From NCBI RefSeq assembly GCF_051513965.1, contig NZ_CP195847.1:2418001-2482000 (forward strand): a DNA stretch of 64,000 nt, in the 5' to 3' direction. Below are positions 1 through 8,745 of this stretch, piece by piece; the stretch's first letter is position 1, and the number at the start of each line of letters is the position of its first letter. The translations under genes were made by a program, and so were the position numbers. The notes under the pieces are model-generated. The model did no database searches, had not been told where the DNA came from, and saw nothing but the letters and a program-made list of their open reading frames with translations. Source of the DNA: Paramicrobacterium sp051513965. Its GTDB lineage: Bacteria; Actinomycetota; Actinomycetes; Actinomycetales; Microbacteriaceae.

Positions 1-1028
1 TCGGATACTGCATGCTGGCCGCCGGCGTGACGAGCGCAGCCGGCCTTGCCATCGCGTTCGCCGGCGACTATCTCGGCACGTTCATCGACATTCCCGTCAC
101 CCTGGCCGCGGTGATCTTCCTCGCCATCGTCGCCGCTCTGAACATGCGCGGCATCAAGGAGTCACTCGGGGCAAACCTCGTCATGACGACGATCGAGGTC
201 AGCGGGCTTGTGGTCGTGATCGTCGTCGTCGCGATCTTCGTCGGCGGCGGCGACGGTGACCTCTCGCGCGCTCTCGAGCTTCCCGGAGGATCGGGGTTCG
301 TCGGCTCCATCCTCGCTGGAGCGATCATCGCCTACTACTCGTTCGTCGGCTTCGAGACGTCTGCGAACGTCATCGAAGAGGTGAAGAACCCGACGAGGAC
401 GTATCCCCGCGCGCTGTTCGGAGCGCTCATCACAGCCGGGGTTGTCTATGTGCTGGTCGGGATCGCTAGCGCCGCCGCGCTGCCGAGCGCGGATTTGCAG
501 GAGTCGAGCGGCCCTCTGCTCGCGGTCGTGAAGGCGACGGGAGTGAGTGTGCCTGCGTGGCTGTTCAGTCTCATCGCACTCATCGCGGTGGCGAACGGCG
601 CACTCCTGACCATGATCATGACGAGCCGACTCACCTACGGAATGTCAGAGCAGGACCTCCTGCCTCGCGTCCTCTCGCGCGTGCTCCCCGGAAGGAAGAC
701 CCCGTGGGCGGCCATCGTCGCGACGACGATCGTGGCGATGCTGCTCACCCTCATCGGCGACCTCGCAACGCTCGCCGAGACGGTCGTTCTTCTGCTGCTC
801 TTCGTCTTCCTCAGCACCAACGTGTCGGTGCTCGTGCTGCGCCGCGAAAAGGTCGAGCACGAACACTTCCGCGTGTGGACGGTGATCCCCTACCTCGGAG
901 CGGCCTCCTGCATCGTCCTCATGACTCAGCAGCGACCGATCGTCTGGCTGTTCGGTGCGGGTCTTCTCGCCGTCGGCGGCATCCTGTTCGGACTCGCCCA
1001 GTGGGGCCGCCGACGGGAGAAGCGCTGA
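1..1028 (+). CDS. APC-family amino acid permease, 5' end cut by window
   Basis: The reading frame is open to the left edge of the window, so the gene starts upstream; about 340 residues are present where the family usually has 450-500. The protein is a run of about nine hydrophobic helices. It carries the APC-type stretch SFVGFETSANVIEEVKNP, typical of the loop after TM6 in amino acid/polyamine permeases, and a basic C-terminal tail GRRREKR. It probably imports or exchanges an amino acid, but the substrate cannot be read from the sequence. It ends only 6 bases from the end of the convergent osmoprotectant operon. Confidence 0.85.
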   Translation, partial: GYCMLAAGVTSAAGLAIAFAGDYLGTFIDIPVTLAAVIFLAIVAALNMRGIKESLGANLVMTTIEVSGLVVVIVVVAIFVGGGDGDLSRALELPGGSGFVGSILAGAIIAYYSFVGFETSANVIEEVKNPTRTYPRALFGALITAGVVYVLVGIASAAALPSADLQESSGPLLAVVKATGVSVPAWLFSLIALIAVANGALLTMIMTSRLTYGMSEQDLLPRVLSRVLPGRKTPWAAIVATTIVAMLLTLIGDLATLAETVVLLLLFVFLSTNVSVLVLRREKVEHEHFRVWTVIPYLGAASCIVLMTQQRPIVWLFGAGLLAVGGILFGLAQWGRRREKR

Positions 1029-1037
1029 GTCGACTCA
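1026..1037. terminator. 12-bp palindrome joining two convergent stop codons
   Basis: TGAGTCGACTCA is a perfect palindrome whose two ends are the TGA stops of the rightward permease and the leftward substrate-binding protein. The stem is short and has no T-run, so its value as a terminator is uncertain. Confidence 0.3.
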
Positions 1038-1964
1038 GTCGAGACCGTTCTCAGCGAGCCAGTCCTTCGCGATCGTGGCGGGCGACGCCTTCTCCTCACC
1101 CTGGTTGCGACCGTTCATGCTGATGAGTGCCTCGGTCGTGAGTTTCGCGGAGACCGCGTTGAGAGCCTTCACGACCTCGTCGCCCGCGGCATCCGAGTTG
1201 ATCAAGGGCAGGACGTTCTGCGGCAGAATCAGGTTCTCGGGATCGTCGAGCGTCACGAACCCGTTGTCTTCGATCGCCGGGGTCGTCGAGAAGATGTCAG
1301 CGACGTTCACAGTTCCGTTCACGAGAGCGTCAACGGTCAACGGCCCACCGGAGTCGTTGATGGCCGTGAACTCGATGTTGTCGGCGGGCACGCCATACAC
1401 ATCGGTCAGCCCTTGAGGTCCGTAGGGACGCTCCTTGAGCTCCGGATTGCCCCCGACGACGATCTTCTCGTCGACGTTCGCGAGGTCGGCGAGGCTCGTC
1501 AGGTCGTACTTCTCAGCGAAGTCCTTCGTGACGTTGTAGCTGTCTTTGTCTTCGGCCTTCGCCTGGTCGAGAACTTCGAAGCCCTCGGGCACAGCCTCGG
1601 ACAGCGCGTCGAAGACCTCCTCGCTCGATGAGGCATCCGAGCTGTCGTCGTAGTACTGCAGCAGGTTTCCGGAGTACTCCGGAATCAGGTCGATCGAGCC
1701 GTCCTCCAGTGCCGAGATGTAAACGTCTCGCTGACCGATCTGCATCGTGCGCTCGACCGTGATGCCCTGCGCCTCGAGAGCCTGCGCGTAGATCTCGGCG
1801 ATGATCTCCGACTCCGCGAACCCTGCCGAGCCGACCTTCACCGTCGAGTCTCCGCCGGACGAGTCGCCGCCTCCGGAGATCGTCTCGCTGCTGCCACAGG
1901 CGCTGAGCGCGAGCGCCGCTGTGAGCGCAAGCGCGGTCGCGCCGATTCGTCGTGCTCTGATCAT
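1035..1964 (-). CDS. Osmoprotectant ABC transporter substrate-binding lipoprotein (OpuCC/ProX type)
   Basis: This is the likely glycine betaine/choline-binding lipoprotein of the operon, anchored outside the membrane. The chosen start (MIRARRIG) is preceded by a GAAGGGAA ribosome site; an in-frame start 13 codons upstream lacks one. The signal peptide ends in a lipobox LSAC followed by a Gly/Ser linker. The mature part shows the OpuAC-family signature regions GSAGFAESEIIAEIYA near its start and IPEYSGNLLQYY, in which the aromatic residues usually contribute to the quaternary-ammonium cage. It is the last of four genes read leftward, 42 bases after the second permease gene. Confidence 0.88.
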   Translation of the reverse strand: MIRARRIGATALALTAALALSACGSSETISGGGDSSGGDSTVKVGSAGFAESEIIAEIYAQALEAQGITVERTMQIGQRDVYISALEDGSIDLIPEYSGNLLQYYDDSSDASSSEEVFDALSEAVPEGFEVLDQAKAEDKDSYNVTKDFAEKYDLTSLADLANVDEKIVVGGNPELKERPYGPQGLTDVYGVPADNIEFTAINDSGGPLTVDALVNGTVNVADIFSTTPAIEDNGFVTLDDPENLILPQNVLPLINSDAAGDEVVKALNAVSAKLTTEALISMNGRNQGEEKASPATIAKDWLAENGLD

Positions 1965-2006
1965 GTTGTGTTCCCTTCTGTGGACTCTCTTCTCGGTGCG
2001 CAAGAA

Positions 2007-2735
2007 CTACGCGGCCTCTGCCGCCGCGGGTTTCGGAGGGGCGACCGCGTCATCGCCGACGCCGCGTTCCCGCGCCGCGCGCACCCCACGCGACACGACC
2101 GCCCGCTCGAGCAGGGCGAACAGGCCGTCGACGATGAGGGCGAGGACGGTGACGACGATGGCGCCGCCGATGACGGCATCCCATCTCTTGAGCGAGAGGT
2201 TGTCGAAGACGTAGCGACCGAGGCCTCCCAGCGGAAGGTACGCCGCGATCGTCGCCGTCGCGATGACCTGAAGCGCAGCAGAGCGGATGCCGCTCACGAT
2301 CAGCGGCATCGCGAGAGGGATCTCGACCTTCGCGAGGATCTGCCATTCGGTCATGCCCATCGCCCGCGCGGCATCCACGGTCGAGCGTTCGATCGCTTCG
2401 ATTCCCGAGTAGGTTCCCGCCAGAAGCGGCGGGATCGCGAGCACCGCGAGCACGATGATGACGGGCGTCAGCCCGATTCCGAGCCAGAGGGCGAAGAGGA
2501 AGAGCAGCCCGAGCGTGGGCAGCGCGCGAAGAGAGCCGGTGAGCAGCACCGCGAAGCCTTTGAGCCGTCCCGTATGGCCGATGTAGAGCCCGGCTCCGAC
2601 CCCGATGATCCCAGCGACGAGGAGGGTCACGAGCGTGTAGAGCACGTGCTCGGCTGTGCGAATCGGGATGCCGTTCGTCCCCGCCCAGTTGGCGGCGTCG
2701 AACAGCCACGCGAACGCGGCGGCGAAGAGGCTCAT
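2007..2735 (-). CDS. Osmoprotectant ABC transporter permease (OpuCD/ProW type)
   Basis: This is an integral membrane subunit of about 242 residues with five to six helices. It carries the permease coupling (EAA) region, visible as DAARAMGMTEWQILAKVEIPLAMPLIVSGIRS. The start MSLFAAAF overlaps the stop of the upstream permease gene as ATGA, so the two are translationally coupled; the longer in-frame extension would lie wholly inside the upstream gene. Together with the preceding gene it forms the two-permease core of an OpuC-like importer. Confidence 0.88.
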   Translation of the reverse strand: MSLFAAAFAWLFDAANWAGTNGIPIRTAEHVLYTLVTLLVAGIIGVGAGLYIGHTGRLKGFAVLLTGSLRALPTLGLLFLFALWLGIGLTPVIIVLAVLAIPPLLAGTYSGIEAIERSTVDAARAMGMTEWQILAKVEIPLAMPLIVSGIRSAALQVIATATIAAYLPLGGLGRYVFDNLSLKRWDAVIGGAIVVTVLALIVDGLFALLERAVVSRGVRAARERGVGDDAVAPPKPAAAEAA

Positions 2736-3415
2736 GCGGTGGCTTCCAATCGCTGAGCGGCTCGGCGTCGCTGAGCACGACCCGTGCGGCGCGTCCACGG
2801 CATCAGCAGACGGCCGATGCCCACGAGGATGAGATCGAAGACGACCGCGATGACGATGGTGGCGACGATTCCCGTGAGGATCTCGACCGGGAACTGCCGG
2901 TTGAGCCCATCGATGAACAGATACCCGAGACTCGAGACTCCGATGAGGGAGCCCACGCTGATCAGGCTCACGGTGCTCGCCGACACGACGCGCATGCCCG
3001 CGACGAGCACGGGACCAGCGAGGGGCAGCTCCACCGCCCAGAAGCGACCCCAGCCGGAGTACCCGAGGGCGACAGCGGATTCGCGGACGTCGGGCTCGAC
3101 CGACCCGAAGCCGTCGGTCGCCGAACGCACCATGAGCGCGATCGCGTAGATGGTCATCGCGACGACGACGTTGGCGGGGTCGAGCTGCTGAGTGCCGAGG
3201 ATCGCTGGGAGGACAAGGAAGAGCGAGAGCGACGGGATCGTGTAGAGCAGCCCGCTCACGGTCAGAAGCACGCTGCGCGAACCTCGGTACCGGTGTGCTA
3301 CCCAGCCGAGCGGAACCGAGAGCACGAAGCCGAGGATGATCGGCGGCATGCTCAGCCCGACGTGCGTCAGAGTGAGGTCCCAGATGTGCGCGACGTTCGC
3401 GATCACCCAGCTCAT
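2732..3415 (-). CDS. Osmoprotectant ABC transporter permease (OpuCB type)
   Basis: This 227-residue membrane subunit has about six helices and an EAA-like loop (RESAVALGYSGWGRFWAVELP). Its start overlaps the stop of the ATPase gene as ATGA, and its own stop overlaps the start of the next permease. The order ATPase, permease, permease and binding protein is the one known from opuC/osmU-type loci. The Arg-rich C-terminal tail is probably cytoplasmic. Confidence 0.88.
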   Translation of the reverse strand: MSWVIANVAHIWDLTLTHVGLSMPPIILGFVLSVPLGWVAHRYRGSRSVLLTVSGLLYTIPSLSLFLVLPAILGTQQLDPANVVVAMTIYAIALMVRSATDGFGSVEPDVRESAVALGYSGWGRFWAVELPLAGPVLVAGMRVVSASTVSLISVGSLIGVSSLGYLFIDGLNRQFPVEILTGIVATIVIAVVFDLILVGIGRLLMPWTRRTGRAQRRRAAQRLEATA

Positions 3416-4242
3416 GCGGGGTCAGACTCGCTCGGTCTCAGAACGCCGGCGATGCGCCCCGTCGCGTCGACGACGACGCGACGACCGTTCTCGGTGCGAA
3501 GCGACAGGTCCCGTTTGCCTTCGTCGGCACCGACGAAGTCTGCCACGAAATCGTCGGCGGGATTCGTCAGGATCTCGTCGGGGGTTCCCGCCTGCACGAT
3601 CGCGCCGCCCCGGCGCAGAATGACGACGTTGTCGCCCAGGAGGAAGGCCTCGTCGATGTCGTGCGTCACGAAGACGATGGTCTTTGCGAGCTTGCTCTGA
3701 ATGCGCAGGAGCTCCTGCTGAAGCTCCCGCCGCACGATCGGGTCGACGGCGCCGAACGGCTCGTCCATCAGCAGGATGTTCGGGTCGACGGCGAGACCTC
3801 GCGCAACACCTACACGCTGCTGCTGACCGCCCGAGAGCTGTGCCGGATAGCGGTTGGCCAGCGCACGGTCGAGGCCGACGGTGTCGAGGAGCTCGAGCGC
3901 GGCCGCGTGCGCCGCCTTCTTCTTGACACCCGTCAGCATCGGTACGGTCGCGACGTTGTCGATGACCGTGCGGTGCGGCAGCAGACCGGAGTTCTGCATC
4001 ACGTAGCCGATGCGTCGCCGCAGGGTGACCGGGTCGAGCGTCGAGATGTCGTCATCGTCGATGTGGATGCTGCCGCTCGACGGGTCGACCATGCGGTTGA
4101 TCATGCGCAGGATCGTCATCTTGCCGCATCCCGATGACCCGACGAAGACGGTCGTCTGCCGTGAGGGGATGACGAGGCTGAAGTCATCGACGGCACGGGT
4201 ACCGTCGGGGAAGGTCTTGGAGACGCGCTCGAAACTGATCAT
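3412..4242 (-). CDS. Osmoprotectant ABC transporter ATP-binding protein (OpuCA/ProV type)
   Basis: This first gene of the operon encodes the cytoplasmic motor subunit. The ABC signature LSGGQQ is at residues 136-141, the Walker B LLMDEP at 157-162, and the switch histidine follows in FVTHD. The Walker A loop reads GSSGCGKMT with Lys41 followed by Met42, where the family almost always has Thr or Ser; Thr43 comes one residue later. At 276 residues it lacks the pair of CBS domains of full-length ProV/OpuAA and keeps only a short C-terminal remnant. Everything else matches a working ATPase. Confidence 0.85.
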   Translation of the reverse strand: MISFERVSKTFPDGTRAVDDFSLVIPSRQTTVFVGSSGCGKMTILRMINRMVDPSSGSIHIDDDDISTLDPVTLRRRIGYVMQNSGLLPHRTVIDNVATVPMLTGVKKKAAHAAALELLDTVGLDRALANRYPAQLSGGQQQRVGVARGLAVDPNILLMDEPFGAVDPIVRRELQQELLRIQSKLAKTIVFVTHDIDEAFLLGDNVVILRRGGAIVQAGTPDEILTNPADDFVADFVGADEGKRDLSLRTENGRRVVVDATGRIAGVLRPSESDPA

Positions 4243-4270
4243 GTGCTCGCCGGAGCCCTCCCGTTCGTGA

Positions 4271-4299
4271 ATTTAACACACTAGGGAATCGCACTGACA
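4271..4299 (-). promoter_or_regulatory. Likely promoter of the osmoprotectant operon
   Basis: Read leftward, TGTCAG and TTAAAT are separated by 17 bases, a sigma-A-like arrangement ending about 28 bases before the ATPase start, with a GGGAGGG ribosome site between. No known osmotic operator was recognised. Confidence 0.4.
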
Positions 4300-4321
4300 T
4301 TAGCCAGAATTCGCGGGTGAC

Positions 4322-4960
4322 TCAGCGAAACGTGACGTGCTGGGTGACCCAGGAGTGCATCGCAACCGCAGCGGCGGCCGACGCGTTGATCGAGCGGGTC
4401 GAACCGAACTGACTGATCTCGACGACGGCTTCGCACGCGGCGATCGCCTCCTCCGAGAGACCGGGGCCCTCCTGCCCGAAGAGCATGATGCAGGATGCCG
4501 GGAAGTCGAAGGTCTCGATCAGCACAGAGCCCGGCACATTGTCGACCCCGATGATGGGCAGTCGCTGCTGCTCGGAGAACGCGACGAGATCGGCGATCGT
4601 CGGGTGATGGACGACGTGCTGATAGCGGTCGGTGACCATCGCGCCGCGCTTGTTCCAGCGGCGCCGCCCCACGATGTGCACCGTGTCTGCGGCGAAGGCA
4701 TTCGCGCTGCGCACGATCGACCCGATGTTCATGTCGTGCTGCCAGTTCTCGATGGCGACGTGGAACGGATGCCTCTTCGTGTCGAGATCGGCCACGATGG
4801 CGTCCATGCGCCAGTACCGATATCGGTCGATGACGTTGCGCGTGTCGCCGTCGCGCAGCAGGTCTGGGTCGTACTGCGCCCCCTCGGGCCATTCTCCCGG
4901 CCACGGTCCAACGCCGTTCGTCGACAGCTCATGGCTCGGTGGGGGCGCGGCATCCGTCAT
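4322..4960 (-). CDS. TrmH/SpoU-family RNA 2'-O-methyltransferase
   Basis: This is a 212-residue SPOUT-class methyltransferase that should transfer a methyl group from SAM to a ribose 2'-OH in tRNA or rRNA. All three family motifs are present: motif 1 NIGSIVRSANAF, motif 2 FGQEGPGLS and motif 3 ISQFGSTRSINASAAAAVAM, which together build the trefoil-knot SAM site. It has an unrelated N-terminal extension of about 65 residues. The target nucleotide cannot be assigned. The start is preceded by TACTGT, then six bases, then ATG, suggesting a leaderless message divergent from the manganese operon. Confidence 0.87.
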   Translation of the reverse strand: MTDAAPPPSHELSTNGVGPWPGEWPEGAQYDPDLLRDGDTRNVIDRYRYWRMDAIVADLDTKRHPFHVAIENWQHDMNIGSIVRSANAFAADTVHIVGRRRWNKRGAMVTDRYQHVVHHPTIADLVAFSEQQRLPIIGVDNVPGSVLIETFDFPASCIMLFGQEGPGLSEEAIAACEAVVEISQFGSTRSINASAAAAVAMHSWVTQHVTFR

Positions 4961-4994
4961 ATCTCCACAGTAATCGCGCCGCCGTCGACCAGGT

Positions 4995-5010
4995 TTTCGG
5001 TGTACCGAAA
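4995..5010. promoter_or_regulatory. Putative MntR operator 1 upstream of Mn ABC operon
   Basis: TTTCGGTGTACCGAAA has perfect 7-base arms around a two-base centre. It is one of three palindromes of the form TTTCGG-N4-CCGAAA in the window, all at promoters of manganese transport genes that sit beside a DtxR-family regulator. Confidence 0.7.
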
Positions 5011-5022
5011 TTAATGTTAGGT

Positions 5023-5038
5023 TTTCGGCATGCCGAAA
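5023..5038. promoter_or_regulatory. Putative MntR operator 2, overlapping the start codon
   Basis: TTTCGGCATGCCGAAA is a perfect 16-base palindrome whose centre is the ATG of the Mn-binding lipoprotein. Its centre lies 28 bases from operator 1. A TAGGTT -10-like element (5018-5023) sits between, so bound repressor would cover both the spacer and the transcription start. Confidence 0.7.
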
Positions 5039-5935
5039 TATCTTTCCCTGATGGCGGGCCTAGCCGCTGTCGCTCTGAGTCTGACCGGATGCGCCGCGCC
5101 GTCGTCCAATGCCGACGAGCGCCCTCGCGTGCTCACCACGTTCACCGTGCTGCAGGACATCGCCCAGAACATCGGCGGAGACGCCGTCGAAGTGGTATCG
5201 ATCACGAAGGTCGGCGCCGAGATCCACGGGTACGAGCCAACACCGTCCGACATCGCCGCCGCCCACGATGCCGACCTGATCCTGGCCAACGGGCTCGGCC
5301 TCGAAGCATGGTTCGAACAGTTCACGGCCCACTCGGATGCCCCAACGGTCGTGCTCACCGACGGCATCGACCCCATCGATATCAGTGTCGGCGAGTACAG
5401 TGGCACGCCGAACCCTCATGCGTGGATGTCGCCGCTCTCCGCCCGCATCTACGTCGAGAACATCGTCGAGGCGTTCAGCGCTCTCTCCCCCGACGACACT
5501 GCGACCTTCGAGTCGAACGCGGCTCGCTACCTCGACGAACTCGAGGCCATCGAGGAGGAGATCACCACCTCGGTTGCGAGCCTTCCGGAGCAGCATCGCC
5601 TTCTCGTCACCTGCGAAGGAGCGTTCAGCTACCTGGCTCGCGACGTGAGGCTCGACGAGGCCTTCCTCTGGGCCGTCAACCAGGACGAACAGGGCACACC
5701 GCAGCAGATCGCGTCGGTCGTCGAGACGGTGCGCGAGCGGCACGCTCCCACGGTGTTCTGCGAATCGACGGTGAGCGACCGCGCCCAACGCCAAGTCGCG
5801 GCGGACACCGGAGCCCGCTTCGGCGGAACGCTGTACGTCGACTCGCTCTCCACCGGCGATCCCGTGCCCACGTATCTCGATCTGCTGCGCTACGACATCG
5901 AGACGATCACGTCTGGGCTGGAGGCGGCACGATGA
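5030..5935 (+). CDS. Manganese ABC transporter substrate-binding lipoprotein (TroA/PsaA family)
   Basis: This cluster A-I solute-binding protein delivers a divalent metal to the importer. The signal peptide ends in the lipobox LTGC (Cys21). The four expected metal ligands are His66 (AEIHGYEP), His130 (NPHAWMSP), Glu196 (LLVTCEGAF) and Asp271 (LYVDSLS). The H-H-E-D set is that of PsaA-like manganese binders; zinc binders usually have a third His. The next gene begins at ATGA on its stop. There is no ribosome site before the ATG, and TAGGTT lies six bases upstream, so translation is probably leaderless. Two MntR-like palindromes cover the promoter and start codon. Confidence 0.9.
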   Translation: MPKYLSLMAGLAAVALSLTGCAAPSSNADERPRVLTTFTVLQDIAQNIGGDAVEVVSITKVGAEIHGYEPTPSDIAAAHDADLILANGLGLEAWFEQFTAHSDAPTVVLTDGIDPIDISVGEYSGTPNPHAWMSPLSARIYVENIVEAFSALSPDDTATFESNAARYLDELEAIEEEITTSVASLPEQHRLLVTCEGAFSYLARDVRLDEAFLWAVNQDEQGTPQQIASVVETVRERHAPTVFCESTVSDRAQRQVAADTGARFGGTLYVDSLSTGDPVPTYLDLLRYDIETITSGLEAAR

Positions 5936-6651
5936 TCGCCGCGATCAGTGTCCGGAATCTCACCGTGCACCACGGTGAGGTTTGCGCGCTAGAGGACATC
6001 ACGGTGGAGGTCCCTCAGGGCCGCGTCACCGGGCTGCTCGGCGCAAACGGATCAGGCAAGTCGACGCTCTTCTCAAGCATCATGGGCCTCATTACGCCCA
6101 CGCGAGGGCGCCTCTCGCTGTTCGACGCCGACCCCGCGGCCGTTCGCACGCGCGGTGATGTCGCCTATGTTCCGCAGCTCGATGCCGTTGACCGAGACTT
6201 TCCCATCAGCGTCGAGGACGTCGTGATGATGGGGCGATTCGGGATGCTCGGGCCGATCCGCCGCTCACGACAGAAGGACCGCGACGCGGTGCACGCGGCG
6301 ATCGAGCGCGTCGGGCTCGAGGGCCTTGCGTCGCGCAGCATCGGCGCCCTCTCCGGCGGCCAACGCCGCAGAGCGTTCGTCGCGCGCGCGATCGCACAGG
6401 AAGCACGGCTGCTTCTGCTCGACGAGCCATTCGCGGGCGTCGACCGCGTCAGCGAACGGACCATCGCGGCGCTGCTGCGCTCTCTGCGGAGCGAGGGCCG
6501 GAGCATCCTCGTCTCAACCCACAATCTCGCAGATGCCGATGAACTCTGCGATGACGCCGTCGTACTGAATCGGCGGCTTCTCTACAGCGGCCCGGCTGCC
6601 GAGGCTGTCACACCCGACCGTCTCGCCATGATGTTCGGAGCCGCATCATGA
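5932..6651 (+). CDS. Manganese ABC transporter ATP-binding protein
   Basis: This ATPase subunit of about 239 residues energises metal import. It has Walker A GANGSGKST, signature LSGGQRRR, Walker B LLLLDEPF and the switch His in STHN. The start overlaps the stop of the binding-protein gene as ATGA, and its own stop overlaps the permease start in the same way. The much longer open frame extending upstream is antisense-like read-through inside the preceding gene and was not used. Confidence 0.92.
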   Translation: MIAAISVRNLTVHHGEVCALEDITVEVPQGRVTGLLGANGSGKSTLFSSIMGLITPTRGRLSLFDADPAAVRTRGDVAYVPQLDAVDRDFPISVEDVVMMGRFGMLGPIRRSRQKDRDAVHAAIERVGLEGLASRSIGALSGGQRRRAFVARAIAQEARLLLLDEPFAGVDRVSERTIAALLRSLRSEGRSILVSTHNLADADELCDDAVVLNRRLLYSGPAAEAVTPDRLAMMFGAAS

Positions 6652-7523
6652 TCGACATCCTCCTCGAACCGCTCTCGTACCCATTCATGGTTCGCGCTCT
6701 CGGCGCGACGGTCGTCTCTGCGATCGCGTGCGGGCTGCTCTCATGTTGGCTCGTCCAAATCGGCTGGTCCCTCATGGGGGACGCCGTGTCGCACTCGGTG
6801 CTGCCGGGCGTCGCGCTCGCCTACATCGCGGGACTCCCGTTCGCGGTCGGTGCGTTCGCGTTCGGCGTCGGCGCTGTCCTGCTGATCGGTCGCGTGCAGT
6901 CAGCGACAAAGATCAAGTCGGATGCCGCGATCGGCGTCGTCTTCACATCGCTGTTCGCCCTCGGAATCGTGCTGATCTCAGCGACGCCGAGCCAGGTCGA
7001 TCTGATGCACATCCTGTTCGGCAACGTTTTGGGAGTGTCGCCGTCGGAGCTGACGACCGTGGCTGTCATCGGCATCCTCACGGTCATCACCGTCGTGCTG
7101 AAGCGCCGCGATCTGACGCTGTTCGCCTTCGACCCCGCACACGCCCACGCGATCGGCATCAGCGTCACGCGTCTCCGCTGGCTGCTGCTCTCCCTGCTGG
7201 CGCTCACGGTCGTCGTGACCATGCAGACGGTCGGGATCATCCTGGTTGTGGCGATGCTCGTGATCCCCGGCAGCACCGCGTACCTCGTGGCGCGAAGCAT
7301 AGGCGGCATGCTCGCGATCTCAGTCGCCGTGACGGTCACGGCTTCGATCGTGGGTGTCTATGTGAGCTACTTCGTCGATGTCTCCACCGGCGGAACGGTC
7401 GTGCTGACGCAGGCCGCCATGTTCGGAGTCGTACTGCTCATCACGCAGATCAGAAAGATTTCGGCGAGCCGAAATACAGCGCTATCGTTGCAGCATGAGC
7501 AGCACGGTCACGCGGCGGCGTAG
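6648..7523 (+). CDS. Manganese ABC transporter permease
   Basis: This is a cluster A-I metal permease of 291 residues with about eight helices. The family hallmark GDAVSHSVLPGVALAY follows the first helices, and the conserved AIGISVTRLRWLL loop lies near the middle. The C-terminal tail is His-containing (HEQHGHAAA). Its last 29 bases overlap the start of mntH, and the mntH operator lies within its coding sequence. Confidence 0.9.
   Translation: MIDILLEPLSYPFMVRALGATVVSAIACGLLSCWLVQIGWSLMGDAVSHSVLPGVALAYIAGLPFAVGAFAFGVGAVLLIGRVQSATKIKSDAAIGVVFTSLFALGIVLISATPSQVDLMHILFGNVLGVSPSELTTVAVIGILTVITVVLKRRDLTLFAFDPAHAHAIGISVTRLRWLLLSLLALTVVVTMQTVGIILVVAMLVIPGSTAYLVARSIGGMLAISVAVTVTASIVGVYVSYFVDVSTGGTVVLTQAAMFGVVLLITQIRKISASRNTALSLQHEQHGHAAA
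7459..7474. promoter_or_regulatory. Putative MntR operator 3 in front of mntH
   Basis: TTTCGGCGAGCCGAAA has 7-base arms identical to operator 2. It lies inside the 3' end of the permease gene, 20 bases before the mntH ATG, and covers the -35/spacer region of a TATCGT -10-like element (7483-7488). Confidence 0.7.
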
Positions 7524-8745
7524 CGCGAGCGCACGGGCGCCGCGCGGCATCTGGCTGCTCGGCCCCGCGCTCGTCGCGGGCGTCGCCTACCTCGACCCCG
7601 GCAACGTCGCGAGCAACATGACCGCCGGCGCGCAGTACGGCTATCTGCTCGTGTGGGTTGTCGTCGTCGGCAACGTCATGGCGTGGCTCATTCAGTACCT
7701 CTCGGCGAAGCTCGGAGTCGTGACGGGGCGCAGCCTCCCCGGCATCCTCGGCGAGCGCATTCGCAGCACACCGGCGCGCTGGGCGTACTGGGCGCAGGCC
7801 GAACTCGTCGCCATCGCGACCGATCTGGCCGAGATCATCGGCGGCGCGGTCGCTCTGAATCTGCTGTTCGGGCTGCCGCTCGTGGTCGGCGCGCTCATCA
7901 CGGGAGCCGTCTCGATGGTGCTGCTCGCAATTCAGTCGCGTCACGGCGCACGACACTTCGAGTTCGTCATCATCGGTCTGCTGGCGATCATCACGATCGG
8001 CTTTGGGGCGGGCGTCGTGATCGCCCCACCGGATGCCGCGAGCTCTCTCGCCGGCCTCATTCCGCGCTTCGACGGCACCGGCTCGGTGCTTCTGGCCGCG
8101 TCCATCCTCGGCGCGACGATCATGCCGCACGCGATCTACGCGCACTCCGCTCTCGCGCGGGATCGCTTCGCACTGACGGCACGCCGTCCGAGCACGACGA
8201 CCCTGCTGCGCGCGACGCGGTGGGACGTGACGGTGGCGATGGCGGTGGCGGGCAGCGTGAACCTGGCGATTCTGCTGCTCGCGGCATCCGTCCTCCCCGG
8301 TGTCAGCGGCACCGACTCGCTCGAGGGAGCCTACGCCGCGATCGCCTCGGGCATCGGTCCGGTCATCGCCACGCTGTTCGCCGTGGGGCTGCTCGCGTCG
8401 GGACTCGCCTCCACATCCGTCGGCGCATATGCCGGGTCGGAGATCATGGCGGGACTGCTGCACCGACGCATCCCGCTGCTCGTGCGCCGACTCGTGTCGC
8501 TCATTCCGGCGGTCGCGATCGTGATGATCGGGGTGGATCCGACGCAGGCACTCGTGCTGAGCCAGGTGGTGCTGAGCTTCGGCATCCCGTTCGCCCTCGT
8601 GCCTCTCGTCTCGGTGACGGCGCGACGCAGCGTGCTCGGCGCGCACGTGAACCGTCGACTCACGACGATCGCGGGCATCGCTGCATCCGTGCTTCTCATC
8701 GCCCTCAATGGGGCGCTGCTCGTGCTCACCGCGCTCGGAGCCTGA
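7495..8745 (+). CDS. mntH: NRAMP-family manganese transporter
   Basis: This proton-coupled divalent metal importer has 416 residues and about eleven helices. The TM1 metal-site motif DPGNVASNM and the TM6 motif MPHAIYAHS, both diagnostic of NRAMP, are present. The start overlaps the end of the ABC permease by 29 bases. It has its own MntR-like operator and a TATCGT element exactly six bases before the ATG, so it can be transcribed separately as a leaderless message. Its stop shares one base with the regulator start. Confidence 0.93.
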   Translation: MSSTVTRRRSASARAPRGIWLLGPALVAGVAYLDPGNVASNMTAGAQYGYLLVWVVVVGNVMAWLIQYLSAKLGVVTGRSLPGILGERIRSTPARWAYWAQAELVAIATDLAEIIGGAVALNLLFGLPLVVGALITGAVSMVLLAIQSRHGARHFEFVIIGLLAIITIGFGAGVVIAPPDAASSLAGLIPRFDGTGSVLLAASILGATIMPHAIYAHSALARDRFALTARRPSTTTLLRATRWDVTVAMAVAGSVNLAILLLAASVLPGVSGTDSLEGAYAAIASGIGPVIATLFAVGLLASGLASTSVGAYAGSEIMAGLLHRRIPLLVRRLVSLIPAVAIVMIGVDPTQALVLSQVVLSFGIPFALVPLVSVTARRSVLGAHVNRRLTTIAGIAASVLLIALNGALLVLTALGA

